Translations under genes and position numbers: made by a program | Shown here: positions 36,913 to 44,962 of the stretch, one piece after another | Position numbering within the stretch: the stretch's first letter is position 1 | How the letters are laid out: every line of letters starts with the position of its first letter | Source of the DNA: Simkaniaceae bacterium | Lineage (GTDB): Bacteria > Chlamydiota > Chlamydiia > Chlamydiales > Simkaniaceae | Direction: 5' to 3' | DNA length: 64,000 bases | Assembly: GCA_018399075.1 (NCBI GenBank) | Contig: CP073763.1 | Coordinates: 248,001 to 312,000, forward strand | Notes under the pieces: generated by a model | Told to the model about the DNA's origin: nothing | The model's database searches: none | Seen by the model: only the letters and a program-made list of their open reading frames with translations

Positions 36913-38302
36913 CTTTTAATTTCCATGAGGGTTTTCTAAAATGAATGATAAGGATAGGAGCCCCTACAAAAACAATGATTCCACCTATTAGAAAGAGAAC
37001 ATAAAAAAGAGGGTTTCCAATGGTGAGTTGTTTAGGGGGAAAAAAGCCAACAGTTATAGCAAAAGCTGCGCCGAGGATTCCGAGTCCAGAGACAAGCCAC
37101 ATCCCGAAATTCCCACCAGGAACTTTGTAAGCCCGCTTGACATCAGGTTGGGAATAGCGGAGGCGGATGGCTGCTGCATAAAGCATCATATACATGATTA
37201 AATAGAGGATAGCTGTGAGGGCTGTTAAGAGAAAAAAGGCAGTACTGACTGTGGGCATTAAGAGAAAGACTAACGATAAAATAGTGACAATGATTCCCTG
37301 GATAATAAGAATGTGAGTGGGAACATTATTTTTATTTTTTGTCTCAAGTAAAGGAGGAATATCTCCAGCCTTAGCTGTTGCAAACAGCCCTTTACTCGGT
37401 CCAACAATCCATGCGGCGACCCCTCCAATAGCACCAAAGGCAATGAGAAGTCCCATAACAGGCAATAGCCACGTCATTGAAAAGAGGTCAAGAAGCTCTT
37501 TAAAACCTTGCATCAGTCCCGCTGTTAAACTGATTTTATCAGGAGGAAGAACGGCAGCGATAGCAAGGGAACCAAAAGTGAAAATTACTAAGATAATAAG
37601 GACAGCTAAGAAGATTGCCTTTGGGTAATCTTTTTTTGGATCTTTTACTTCGTTAGCATGAACTGCTGAGACCTCCATTCCTGCAAAAAGGAGAACGACT
37701 CCTGCTAAAAAAGAAATACTTTTAAAATCTGAAAAGCTCGGAAAAAAGGTTTCACTCGTTGTTATAAAAGCCAAAGGTTTCCCCATAATAAACCAGGTAA
37801 CACCAAGGGCTATGATTAAAATGCCAGGAAAAATAGTTCCGCAAATCACACCTAAAGAACTTAAAAGACCAGAAGCAACAACACCTCGAAAGTTGATAAG
37901 TGTAGCGCCCCAATAAACAATTAAAATAACAGCCACATTAAACAATTTGCTTGCAGCAAGCGTTGGATCGAGAAATAAATAGGAGAGAGCTCCAGCTGCG
38001 AAGGCTAGAATTGTTGGGTACCAGATGACGTTTTGAATCCATTGGAGCCATATCGCAGTAAAGCCTGCATGGTCTCCAAAAGCCTCCTTCACCCAACGAT
38101 AGACGCCTCCTCCTTCAGGCCATCCTGTTGCAAGTTCTGCAGAGACAAGAGAAGTGGGAATCAAAAAAACAATGGCTGAAAAGGCTAGGTAGAAAAGGAG
38201 GGAAAGGCCTTCCTCTGCCATCAGAGGCAAGCCGCGTAAACTCATAATCACGGCAACGTTCATCATTGCAAGTAAAAAGACGCTTAAATGTTTTTTTTTC
38301 AT
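36893..38302 (-). CDS. gadC: Amino-acid antiporter, GadC-like (glutamate/GABA)
   Basis: The 469-residue protein of the APC superfamily has about twelve membrane helices. The coupling with gadB, the GWPEGGGVYRWV loop in helix 2 and the length fit GadC-type glutamate/GABA exchangers. Exchange brings in glutamate and exports GABA, so together with GadB protons are consumed. It is the first gene of the unit and diverges from the short MOMP gene with a 73-base gap. Confidence 0.85.
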   Translation of the reverse strand: MKKKHLSVFLLAMMNVAVIMSLRGLPLMAEEGLSLLFYLAFSAIVFLIPTSLVSAELATGWPEGGGVYRWVKEAFGDHAGFTAIWLQWIQNVIWYPTILAFAAGALSYLFLDPTLAASKLFNVAVILIVYWGATLINFRGVVASGLLSSLGVICGTIFPGILIIALGVTWFIMGKPLAFITTSETFFPSFSDFKSISFLAGVVLLFAGMEVSAVHANEVKDPKKDYPKAIFLAVLIILVIFTFGSLAIAAVLPPDKISLTAGLMQGFKELLDLFSMTWLLPVMGLLIAFGAIGGVAAWIVGPSKGLFATAKAGDIPPLLETKNKNNVPTHILIIQGIIVTILSLVFLLMPTVSTAFFLLTALTAILYLIMYMMLYAAAIRLRYSQPDVKRAYKVPGGNFGMWLVSGLGILGAAFAITVGFFPPKQLTIGNPLFYVLFLIGGIIVFVGAPILIIHFRKPSWKLKDVNKEK

Positions 38303-38375
38303 ATTTTCGGAAACTAACTCTCCTTGTCGACAAATTCAATATCTTTTTTTTTCTTACTTTCGTATTTTAGTTTTC

Positions 38376-39164
38376 ATGAAAACTTGCGCTATGTTCTTAA
38401 CCCTTTTAATTACTCCTGTATTTGCCCTCTATAATGGAAATCCTTCGCAACCAGATATGCCCGAGATTGGACTTTGGATTTCTAACGATAACTGGTGGGG
38501 GTTCAAACTTGGTTATGAATGGGATTATACCTTTGAAAAAAGAATTAAAGTTGAAGATAGGAGATCAAGTGTTCGCGAGCGGTTTGATACTTATTGCACG
38601 AGAAAAAATGAAGGAACGCTTATCTTTAATGTGAGTGATCGTTTTGAAGTCTATGGGAAACTCGGATCAATGAAACTAGATCTATCTCAAAGGGCAACAA
38701 ACACTGTAAAACTTGACTATCATACCGACAACCAATTCCTTTGGGGTATTGGGGGGCGGATTATCTTAGTTTATTGGGAAGAGATGGTAATGGGTGTAAA
38801 CGCTCTTTATTCGGGTTCCTATATGCATATGAGTGAGATTTTAGAGAATGGGACTCCCAGAAAGACATCTGGAGCCCGCTTTAAATATAGCGAATGGCAA
38901 ATAGGCGTCAGTTTTTCTAGAGAGATTGGGATTTTTAATCCTTATTTGGGGCTTGCTTATTCCTCTCTTAATTCCTCTCTCTACAACATTCCCCATGATC
39001 CAACATTTTCTACTGTTATTTCCGATGAAGATTTAGAAACACGAGAACCCTTTATCCTCCTTTTAGGTATTGGATTAACGAAGGGAAGAAATGTCAGTGT
39101 GAATTTAGAATCACGTCTTGTTGGAGAAAAAGCAATGAGCTTAACCGGCAACATTCGTTTTTAA
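38376..39164 (+). CDS. Short chlamydial MOMP (OmpA)-like porin, copy 1
   Basis: The 262-residue protein has a signal peptide (MFLTLLITPVFA) and then LYNGNPSQPDMPEIG and FKLGYEWDYTFEKR. This matches the N terminus of Chlamydia MOMP, which has a GNPAEPSL block followed by RMGYYGDFVFDRVLK. Beta strands follow and the protein ends in LTGNIRF with terminal Phe. At 262 residues it is much shorter than Chlamydia MOMP (about 390) and lacks the cysteine-rich loops. A paralogue follows after 41 bases. Confidence 0.7.
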   Translation: MKTCAMFLTLLITPVFALYNGNPSQPDMPEIGLWISNDNWWGFKLGYEWDYTFEKRIKVEDRRSSVRERFDTYCTRKNEGTLIFNVSDRFEVYGKLGSMKLDLSQRATNTVKLDYHTDNQFLWGIGGRIILVYWEEMVMGVNALYSGSYMHMSEILENGTPRKTSGARFKYSEWQIGVSFSREIGIFNPYLGLAYSSLNSSLYNIPHDPTFSTVISDEDLETREPFILLLGIGLTKGRNVSVNLESRLVGEKAMSLTGNIRF

Positions 39165-39205
39165 AACCTTGCAATAACCAAAATTATTTTTTACAATCCG
39201 CCATT

Positions 39206-39979
39206 ATGAAGAAATGGTTTTTTCTCCTACTTTTATCGCCAAAGCTTTTTGCACTCTATATGGGTAATCCATCAGCACCTGAGATTGTTGATGAAGGGTT
39301 CTTCTTCTGCAAAGAAAACTGGTTTGCAGTGAAAGCTGGTTATCAAAGAGACTGGGTGTTTGACCGAAATATGAAGGCTGTTTCAAAAATTTCTGGTCGA
39401 ATGGATGACTTTGATTTTATTTCGGATCAAGGGGTCTTAACGATCAATTTGATTGATCGAATTGAACTATATGGATCAGCTGGTGCCGCCCGTTTTCATG
39501 CGATTCACCGTCCCAGGGCTGGAGTCCGCCACGAATATGAAACCCATGATCAATTTACGTGGGGGCTAGGGGCTAGAGGGGCCTTTGCGACATGGAAGGG
39601 AGCTTCTTTTGGTGTTGATGCTGTCTATCAACGGGCCCATCCTACAATGAAGTGGATGACTGTCAATGGGGCCCCAGTAACCCCAAGGCCAGGAAGCAAG
39701 CTCACTTATTATGAATGGCAAGTAGGTTTTGGCGCTTCCTATCAAATTGATCTTTTTATCCCCTATATTGGAGCCAAATATTCAAATGCAGGAGCGCGAT
39801 TTAAGAACCTTCCTTCAGGATTTCTCCCTTCAGGCCGCTATTTTAAAACAAAAAATAGACGGAAGTTTGGAATGGTTGTAGGGACTACACTTTCAAATGG
39901 AAATCGTTTTGCTGCGACCGTTGAGGCTCGCCTGATTGATGAACAATCAATAACGCTAGCAGCCGAAGTGAAATTCTGA
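39206..39979 (+). CDS. Short chlamydial MOMP (OmpA)-like porin, copy 2
   Basis: The 257-residue paralogue of 38376-39164 has signal peptide FFLLLLSPKLFA, then LYMGNPSAPEIVDEG and VKAGYQRDWVFDRNMK, even closer to the Chlamydia MOMP pattern, and ends in LAAEVKF. It contains one Cys (CKENW) after the signal peptide. The pair is tandem and co-directional, followed by a patatin lipoprotein 12 bases later, so all may be transcribed together. Confidence 0.72.
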   Translation: MKKWFFLLLLSPKLFALYMGNPSAPEIVDEGFFFCKENWFAVKAGYQRDWVFDRNMKAVSKISGRMDDFDFISDQGVLTINLIDRIELYGSAGAARFHAIHRPRAGVRHEYETHDQFTWGLGARGAFATWKGASFGVDAVYQRAHPTMKWMTVNGAPVTPRPGSKLTYYEWQVGFGASYQIDLFIPYIGAKYSNAGARFKNLPSGFLPSGRYFKTKNRRKFGMVVGTTLSNGNRFAATVEARLIDEQSITLAAEVKF

Positions 39980-39991
39980 TACAATACCCCT

Positions 39992-40927
39992 ATGAAGTTA
40001 AAACAATTATTAATTTTTCTCCCTCTTATCTTAGGAGGATGTCAGACGATGAAATTATCGCAGGCCGAGCCGGAACCCATTCCACAGTTTGTTGTTCCGC
40101 AAGAGCATATTAAAGTTGCTCTTGTCCTAGGAGGCGGAGGGTCAAAAGGACTTGCTCATGTGGGGGTTATCAAAGAACTTGAACAAGCTGGAATCTACCC
40201 TGACCTCATTGTAGGTTGCAGTTCAGGTGCAGTCATTGGCGCTCTTTATGCTGACCAACCCCATGTAAAGCGGCTTGAAAAACTTTTGATTGGACTGAAG
40301 CGCTCTGACTTAATGGACATTTCGATTTTTGCTTCTAAGTTTGGTGTCGTCAAAGGAATTCTTTTTAAATCTTTTCTTGAGGAGAATTTAAAAGCGAGAA
40401 AATTCCGCCATCTCCAAATTCCATTCATTGCTGTTGCCACAGATTTGAAAACAGGAGAGCTTGTTGAGTTTGGAGGAGGAGAAATCATTTCTCCTATTAT
40501 GGCGTCTTCAGCAGTTCCAGGTGTTTTTAACCCTGTTTACTATAAAGGTCGCTATCTTGTTGATGGGGGGGTCGCCGATCCTATTCCTGTGCGTGTGGCA
40601 AAAAAATATGGTGCTCATATCATTATCGCTGTTGATGTTGGCGAGGATCTTAATGATAGAGAGCCGAGTCACTTTTTCGGAGTAGCGCGACGTAGTCTTG
40701 AAATTTCTCACCGGAAGCTTTCGGAATATGTTACACGTGATGCAGATGTAGTGATCCGCATGAACTTTCAGGGGCTTGGGATGTTTAGTGACAGCTACAA
40801 CCAAGAAATCTATGATCATGGTCGGAAAATGGCTCGCTTGATGATCCCTCATATTGAGAAAATCATTCAAGAAAGACTTCCGATCATTCAAGAAGAGTGT
40901 TTCCCATCATGGGTTGACACAGAATAA
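39992..40927 (+). CDS. Patatin-like phospholipase, lipoprotein
   Basis: The 311-residue protein has a lipoprotein signal with lipobox LGGC (Cys17), the oxyanion motif GGGGSKGLAH, the nucleophile GCSSG with Ser77 and the dyad Asp191 in VDGGVADP. It hydrolyses acyl esters by family and probably sits in the outer or inner membrane facing the periplasm. It resembles RssA/YlbK-type patatins. It follows the short MOMP genes and is 44 bases before a porin gene. Confidence 0.88.
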   Translation: MKLKQLLIFLPLILGGCQTMKLSQAEPEPIPQFVVPQEHIKVALVLGGGGSKGLAHVGVIKELEQAGIYPDLIVGCSSGAVIGALYADQPHVKRLEKLLIGLKRSDLMDISIFASKFGVVKGILFKSFLEENLKARKFRHLQIPFIAVATDLKTGELVEFGGGEIISPIMASSAVPGVFNPVYYKGRYLVDGGVADPIPVRVAKKYGAHIIIAVDVGEDLNDREPSHFFGVARRSLEISHRKLSEYVTRDADVVIRMNFQGLGMFSDSYNQEIYDHGRKMARLMIPHIEKIIQERLPIIQEECFPSWVDTE

Positions 40928-40971
40928 TTGCCCGAAATTTCCCTTTCCTGTAGAATCTCTCCTCTTTACGA

Positions 40972-42213
40972 ATGAAAATTGCGATGAGATCACCAATCAT
41001 GAAATACCTTTTCCTCCTCCTTACCCTACTTACAACTACAGTTTTTGCAATCGATGATGGAAGTCCTGGACTTGAGCAAAGGGATATAGAAGCCCTTCGC
41101 GATTGGATCAATACCAAAAGGCAAGTCACCGTTAAAGAGCGTGGAGGAAACCTTTCTATTAGTGGAGAAGTGCGCGCAGAACTCCAATCAACAAATGAAA
41201 AGAAAAATGGGATCAAGCAAAGAGGAACTGGCGGACAATCTTCTGCTTCAATGAGAGCTTGGGATGTCGAAGTCAACCTCATGCTCGATTATCGCACTGA
41301 CCGTACTTGGGCAACAATCAAAATTGAATTCGATAATGATGCTGGGATTGAAGGTGGAACCTTTGACAAACTTTCTGTAGAGCGCGCATTTCTAGGAGGG
41401 CGGATTGTCAATGCTGACACTTATACGATGGACCTTGAAATCGGCCGTCGTAATCTAGGTTATACTTTTGATTCAAAGATCATGTATGGCTCGTTTATGG
41501 ATGGGATTCTTTATAAGTATGACCAAGCCTTTGATGCGATCGGTGACTTTTACTTTCACGGTGGCCCATTCCTAGTTAATGATAAACTCGATCAATATGC
41601 TTATGTTGGAGAATTTGGCCTTCTGAATATTGGACGAACAGGGCTTTATTCAAAACTATCCTCTGTTTGTTGGGACACAAAGCATACTGCAAGCAAAACA
41701 AGGAATAGCGCTTTCCGCTTCATCCCCATCCAGTTAATTTTAGGATATAAACTTAGAGCCTTAGATACGATTTTTACCTTTTATGGTGCTGGGCTTTACA
41801 ATCCAGTCGCACATGGCACGAAAGTATCCTATGACAAGAAGCAGCCTTGGGCCTGGTACACTGGATTTTCTGTAGGGGAACTTCGTAAGCAGTGGGATTG
41901 GTCTTTAGATATCAACTACCAATGGGTACAACTTCAAGCGATTCCCGATTTTGATGGAAGTGGAATTGGTCGTGGAAACGCCTTAAAAAATGGCCTATAC
42001 TCTAAGAAGACTAAAGGAATCGGCACTCCTCTTACAACAGGAGAAGGAGTTGGCTCTGGGAACTATAAAGGAATTGCTGTAGAGTTCTTGTATCTTCTGA
42101 CAAATAATATTACGGTTTATCAAGCGTGGCGACAATCGGTCAACCAAGACCCAAGTATTAAGCCCACATTCAAATACAAGCAATATGAGATAGAAGTTAT
42201 CTACGGTTTCTAA
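40972..42213 (+). CDS. Outer-membrane porin, CT372/OprB-like
   Basis: The protein is 413 residues from ATG 40972 or 404 from ATG 40999, where the signal peptide MKYLFLLLTLLTTTVFA is ideal; I keep the longer frame but prefer the inner start. After a short helix (LRDWINTKR) the ERGGNLSISGEVRAEL block and many beta strands follow, and the protein ends in EIEVIYGF with terminal Phe. The pattern resembles the chlamydial CT372 (AaxA) porin group. It is followed after 19 bases by two receiver-domain genes. Confidence 0.65.
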   Translation: MKIAMRSPIMKYLFLLLTLLTTTVFAIDDGSPGLEQRDIEALRDWINTKRQVTVKERGGNLSISGEVRAELQSTNEKKNGIKQRGTGGQSSASMRAWDVEVNLMLDYRTDRTWATIKIEFDNDAGIEGGTFDKLSVERAFLGGRIVNADTYTMDLEIGRRNLGYTFDSKIMYGSFMDGILYKYDQAFDAIGDFYFHGGPFLVNDKLDQYAYVGEFGLLNIGRTGLYSKLSSVCWDTKHTASKTRNSAFRFIPIQLILGYKLRALDTIFTFYGAGLYNPVAHGTKVSYDKKQPWAWYTGFSVGELRKQWDWSLDINYQWVQLQAIPDFDGSGIGRGNALKNGLYSKKTKGIGTPLTTGEGVGSGNYKGIAVEFLYLLTNNITVYQAWRQSVNQDPSIKPTFKYKQYEIEVIYGF

Positions 42214-42232
42214 AACCAAAGGATTTCTCATT

Positions 42233-42679
42233 ATGTCACATTCCATAAACCTCACCCCTTTGGGTGGCCATGTGCTTCATGCAAGCGAAGAAAAAACCTT
42301 TTCTCAAGGCCTTCAACAAACTATAAGAGTTCTTCATGTTGAGGATACAGAATTTATTCGCAGCGCAACTGGGGATATTATTAAAGATTTGAAAGGAGTC
42401 TATACCGGCGCATCAACAGGGGAAGAGGCGTTTAGAATTTATACTCCCGACGGCTTTGATATTGTTATTATGGATATGGAACTTGGGCCTGGAATCAATG
42501 GGTATGAAACAGCAAGAAGAATCCGTCAAATCAACCCCCATCAGCTCATCTATTCTTGTTCCTCAAAACAAGTACACGAATCTGAAGCGCTATTCAGTGG
42601 TAACATTCCTAAAGAGGGGATAAGACGTTTTCTCCAAGAGAAAATTTCTCAAGGCCAAGGGAATAAGAAGTCGCAGTAA
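42233..42679 (+). CDS. Stand-alone response-regulator receiver domain 1
   Basis: The 148-residue protein has a 30-residue leader and one REC domain: acidic Asp38 in HVEDTE, phospho-acceptor Asp81 in VIMDMELG, a switch Ser in LIYSCSS and Lys in NIPKEG. No output domain and no kinase lie nearby. AAGGA precedes the ATG. The next gene is a paralogue, and both follow a porin gene. Confidence 0.8.
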   Translation: MSHSINLTPLGGHVLHASEEKTFSQGLQQTIRVLHVEDTEFIRSATGDIIKDLKGVYTGASTGEEAFRIYTPDGFDIVIMDMELGPGINGYETARRIRQINPHQLIYSCSSKQVHESEALFSGNIPKEGIRRFLQEKISQGQGNKKSQ

Positions 42680-42697
42680 CAAAATAGGAAAAGTATT

Positions 42698-43159
42698 ATG
42701 GAATCTTTTTCTCCCAATCTTCCTCTTGGAACTCAACGCTATTCTGTCGACGGAAATATCCCTGATGATTTTTTAAAGGGAACAACCGTTCTTCATGTCG
42801 ATGATATGGAGTTTTTCTCCGTTATAGCTGGTAAATCTGTTCAAGCAAACAACTGGGTTTACACTTATGTAACTTCTGGAGAAGCGGCTCTATCTCTCCT
42901 TGAAGGAAAAAAAACATTTGATGTTATTTTTTTGGATATCAATCTCGGAGAAGGATTGAATGGATATCAAACAGCAAAAAGGATTCTTGAGATCAACCCT
43001 TACCAACTTATTTATTCAGCATCATCGAGTGAAATCGATCCTCAGATGAGAGCGCTTTTCAAAGGGAATTTAGGAAAAATTGGGGGAAAAAAGGAACTTT
43101 TTAATGCGCTATCTGGTGAATTAATAAAACAACGACTTACATTTCTTTCGAGAAAGTAA
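42698..43159 (+). CDS. Stand-alone response-regulator receiver domain 2
   Basis: The 153-residue paralogue of the previous gene has Asp35/Asp36 in HVDDME, phospho-acceptor Asp80 in FLDINLG, NGYQTAKRI (NGYETARRI in copy 1) and the switch serine in LIYSASS. There is no output domain. It starts 18 bases after gene 1. The end overlaps the convergent transporter gene by 23 bases. Together they look like phosphate-relay or output-less regulators; partners are not in the window. Confidence 0.8.
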   Translation: MESFSPNLPLGTQRYSVDGNIPDDFLKGTTVLHVDDMEFFSVIAGKSVQANNWVYTYVTSGEAALSLLEGKKTFDVIFLDINLGEGLNGYQTAKRILEINPYQLIYSASSSEIDPQMRALFKGNLGKIGGKKELFNALSGELIKQRLTFLSRK

Positions 43160-44933
43160 AAGAAACTTTTGCCCGTTTAAAATGTTTGCGATCGATTTGG
43201 TCCTTCCGCGATAGTTTTTTAATATGAACAAAAACTAAGTCGAAATCTTTTGTTTTTTTTAGTTCTCTCACCAATTTGTTTGACGATTTTTCTTCTAAGA
43301 ATTTTGGGTAAGGAAAAAGGAGGCAAGGGATCTGATGCTTTCTCTTTTTTGTTTTCCTTAAAAATGTTTTTAAAGCGTCTTCACGAGGATCTTTTACATA
43401 AATAAAATCGATCGATGAAAAAAGGCGGAGAAATGAATCGATATACCGTTTTTTTGTTCGGGGAATATAGAAATGGAGCTCTGGATTAAAAGCTGCCAAT
43501 AAAACGATATGAATCCCTTTGATTTTTTCCCAAACAAGGACAAAAGGGCTCTCTTTTTCAAGGGGCGAATTCTTAACCTCAACTTTGTAAAGCGGTCTTA
43601 CAAAAACACGTGCTAAATAGTTAAAAAAGAAGCCAGAGAGTCTTGATGCAATCGCAAGAACAAGGATGAAGATCATTACCGCCGTAATCAAAAATCCATT
43701 TGCAGCACTTAGTTCCATTGTTTCACTAAATAGGTAAAGGAGGATGGGCGCAATGAGCACCCCACAAAAGCTTAAGAAGTTTGCTGCTGCCACAATCTGT
43801 CCACGTCGCTTACTGGGAGCATACCGTTGAATAAAGGAATCGAAGGGGACAATGTATAGGCCGCCAAAAAGACCCAATCCAAAAAGAGCTGCAAAAATAA
43901 AAATGGGGAAGTGATAGAAAAGACCTAATAGGAAAAGAATGGTTGAAACAATCATTCCTGAAAGACAAGCCATTCCTACCTCTGCACGTTGACGACAGAG
44001 TTTTCCAGCAAGAAGGGCCCCTATTGCAATTCCAACGGCTGTCAGTAAGAATAAATAGCCTCCAGCGACCTCAGTATAACCCATTGATTGAATTGCATAA
44101 GGAATCACATTGAGCTGAAAATAGGCTCCAATGAATAAAAACGATGCTGAACCAAAAATGGCCGCCAATAAGTAAGGCGTTTTTGATGCGTAAACCAAAT
44201 TCTTATAAATTTCATAGAAGAAAAAGGGATTCACTCTCTTCTTTGAATGCTTAGAAAGGGTTTTAGGAATGAAGACCGATGCCATAAATCCTAAGATCGC
44301 GAGAATCGTTCCAATCCCTGCTGTTAAAGGGAAATTTTTCCCCGTCATTTGTGTTAAAAAAGAGGCCAAAAAGGTTCCTACAATAACCCCAAAATAGGTA
44401 AAGGATGTAATTAATCCATTTGCTTTTGGGATATGTTCTTCTTTCACTAGCTCGGGGATAATACTGTATTTCGGCGGCCCAAAAAAAGCACTTTGCATCG
44501 AGAGTAAGAAGAGAAGGGTATAGCTAGCCCAATCACTCTTAAATAAAAAGGCAACAACTCCCAGCGCCATGATGATAACTTCAGTAAACTTCAGGAGAAT
44601 AATCATTCTCTGCTTACTAAACTTGTCTGCAAGAACACCGGCTCCAGAAGAGAAGAGAAGGAAAGGGAGAACGTAAACGATTCCCACCCACGTCAAAATA
44701 ATCGGCGAGGCTTCAATCCCCTTCAAATCAATAAACAAAAAGACAATGAGATACTTGAAAAAGTTGTCATTCACAACCCCTAAAAACTGTGCCACATTTA
44801 AAAAGTGAATAGCATGACGCTGAAAAAATGACTCTCTTTTCAAAAAGCCAAAGCGGTGGAGGGTATTTTCAATTGTTTGAAAGAAACCCCGTTTTTCATT
44901 CTTCTTCTTAAATAAAGCCATACCCTTTATCAT
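43137..44933 (-). CDS. LplT-like MFS lysophospholipid transporter (CT641/YgeD type)
   Basis: The 598-residue protein has about twelve membrane helices in residues 30-430, with FFGPPKYSIIPELVKEE, a block shared with LplT and Aas-type lysophospholipid transporters, followed by a soluble C-terminal extension (residues 430-598) of acyl-carrier-like or unknown type. Chlamydial CT641 is the counterpart and lies next to recBC there too. MALFKKK at 44921 is an alternative start. Probable role: flipping lysophospholipids across the inner membrane. Confidence 0.75.
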   Translation of the reverse strand: MIKGMALFKKKNEKRGFFQTIENTLHRFGFLKRESFFQRHAIHFLNVAQFLGVVNDNFFKYLIVFLFIDLKGIEASPIILTWVGIVYVLPFLLFSSGAGVLADKFSKQRMIILLKFTEVIIMALGVVAFLFKSDWASYTLLFLLSMQSAFFGPPKYSIIPELVKEEHIPKANGLITSFTYFGVIVGTFLASFLTQMTGKNFPLTAGIGTILAILGFMASVFIPKTLSKHSKKRVNPFFFYEIYKNLVYASKTPYLLAAIFGSASFLFIGAYFQLNVIPYAIQSMGYTEVAGGYLFLLTAVGIAIGALLAGKLCRQRAEVGMACLSGMIVSTILFLLGLFYHFPIFIFAALFGLGLFGGLYIVPFDSFIQRYAPSKRRGQIVAAANFLSFCGVLIAPILLYLFSETMELSAANGFLITAVMIFILVLAIASRLSGFFFNYLARVFVRPLYKVEVKNSPLEKESPFVLVWEKIKGIHIVLLAAFNPELHFYIPRTKKRYIDSFLRLFSSIDFIYVKDPREDALKTFLRKTKKRKHQIPCLLFPYPKFLEEKSSNKLVRELKKTKDFDLVFVHIKKLSRKDQIDRKHFKRAKVSFTFSKEM

Positions 44934-44962
44934 AACCCTTGAGAAAGGAAAAAGAAAGTCTC

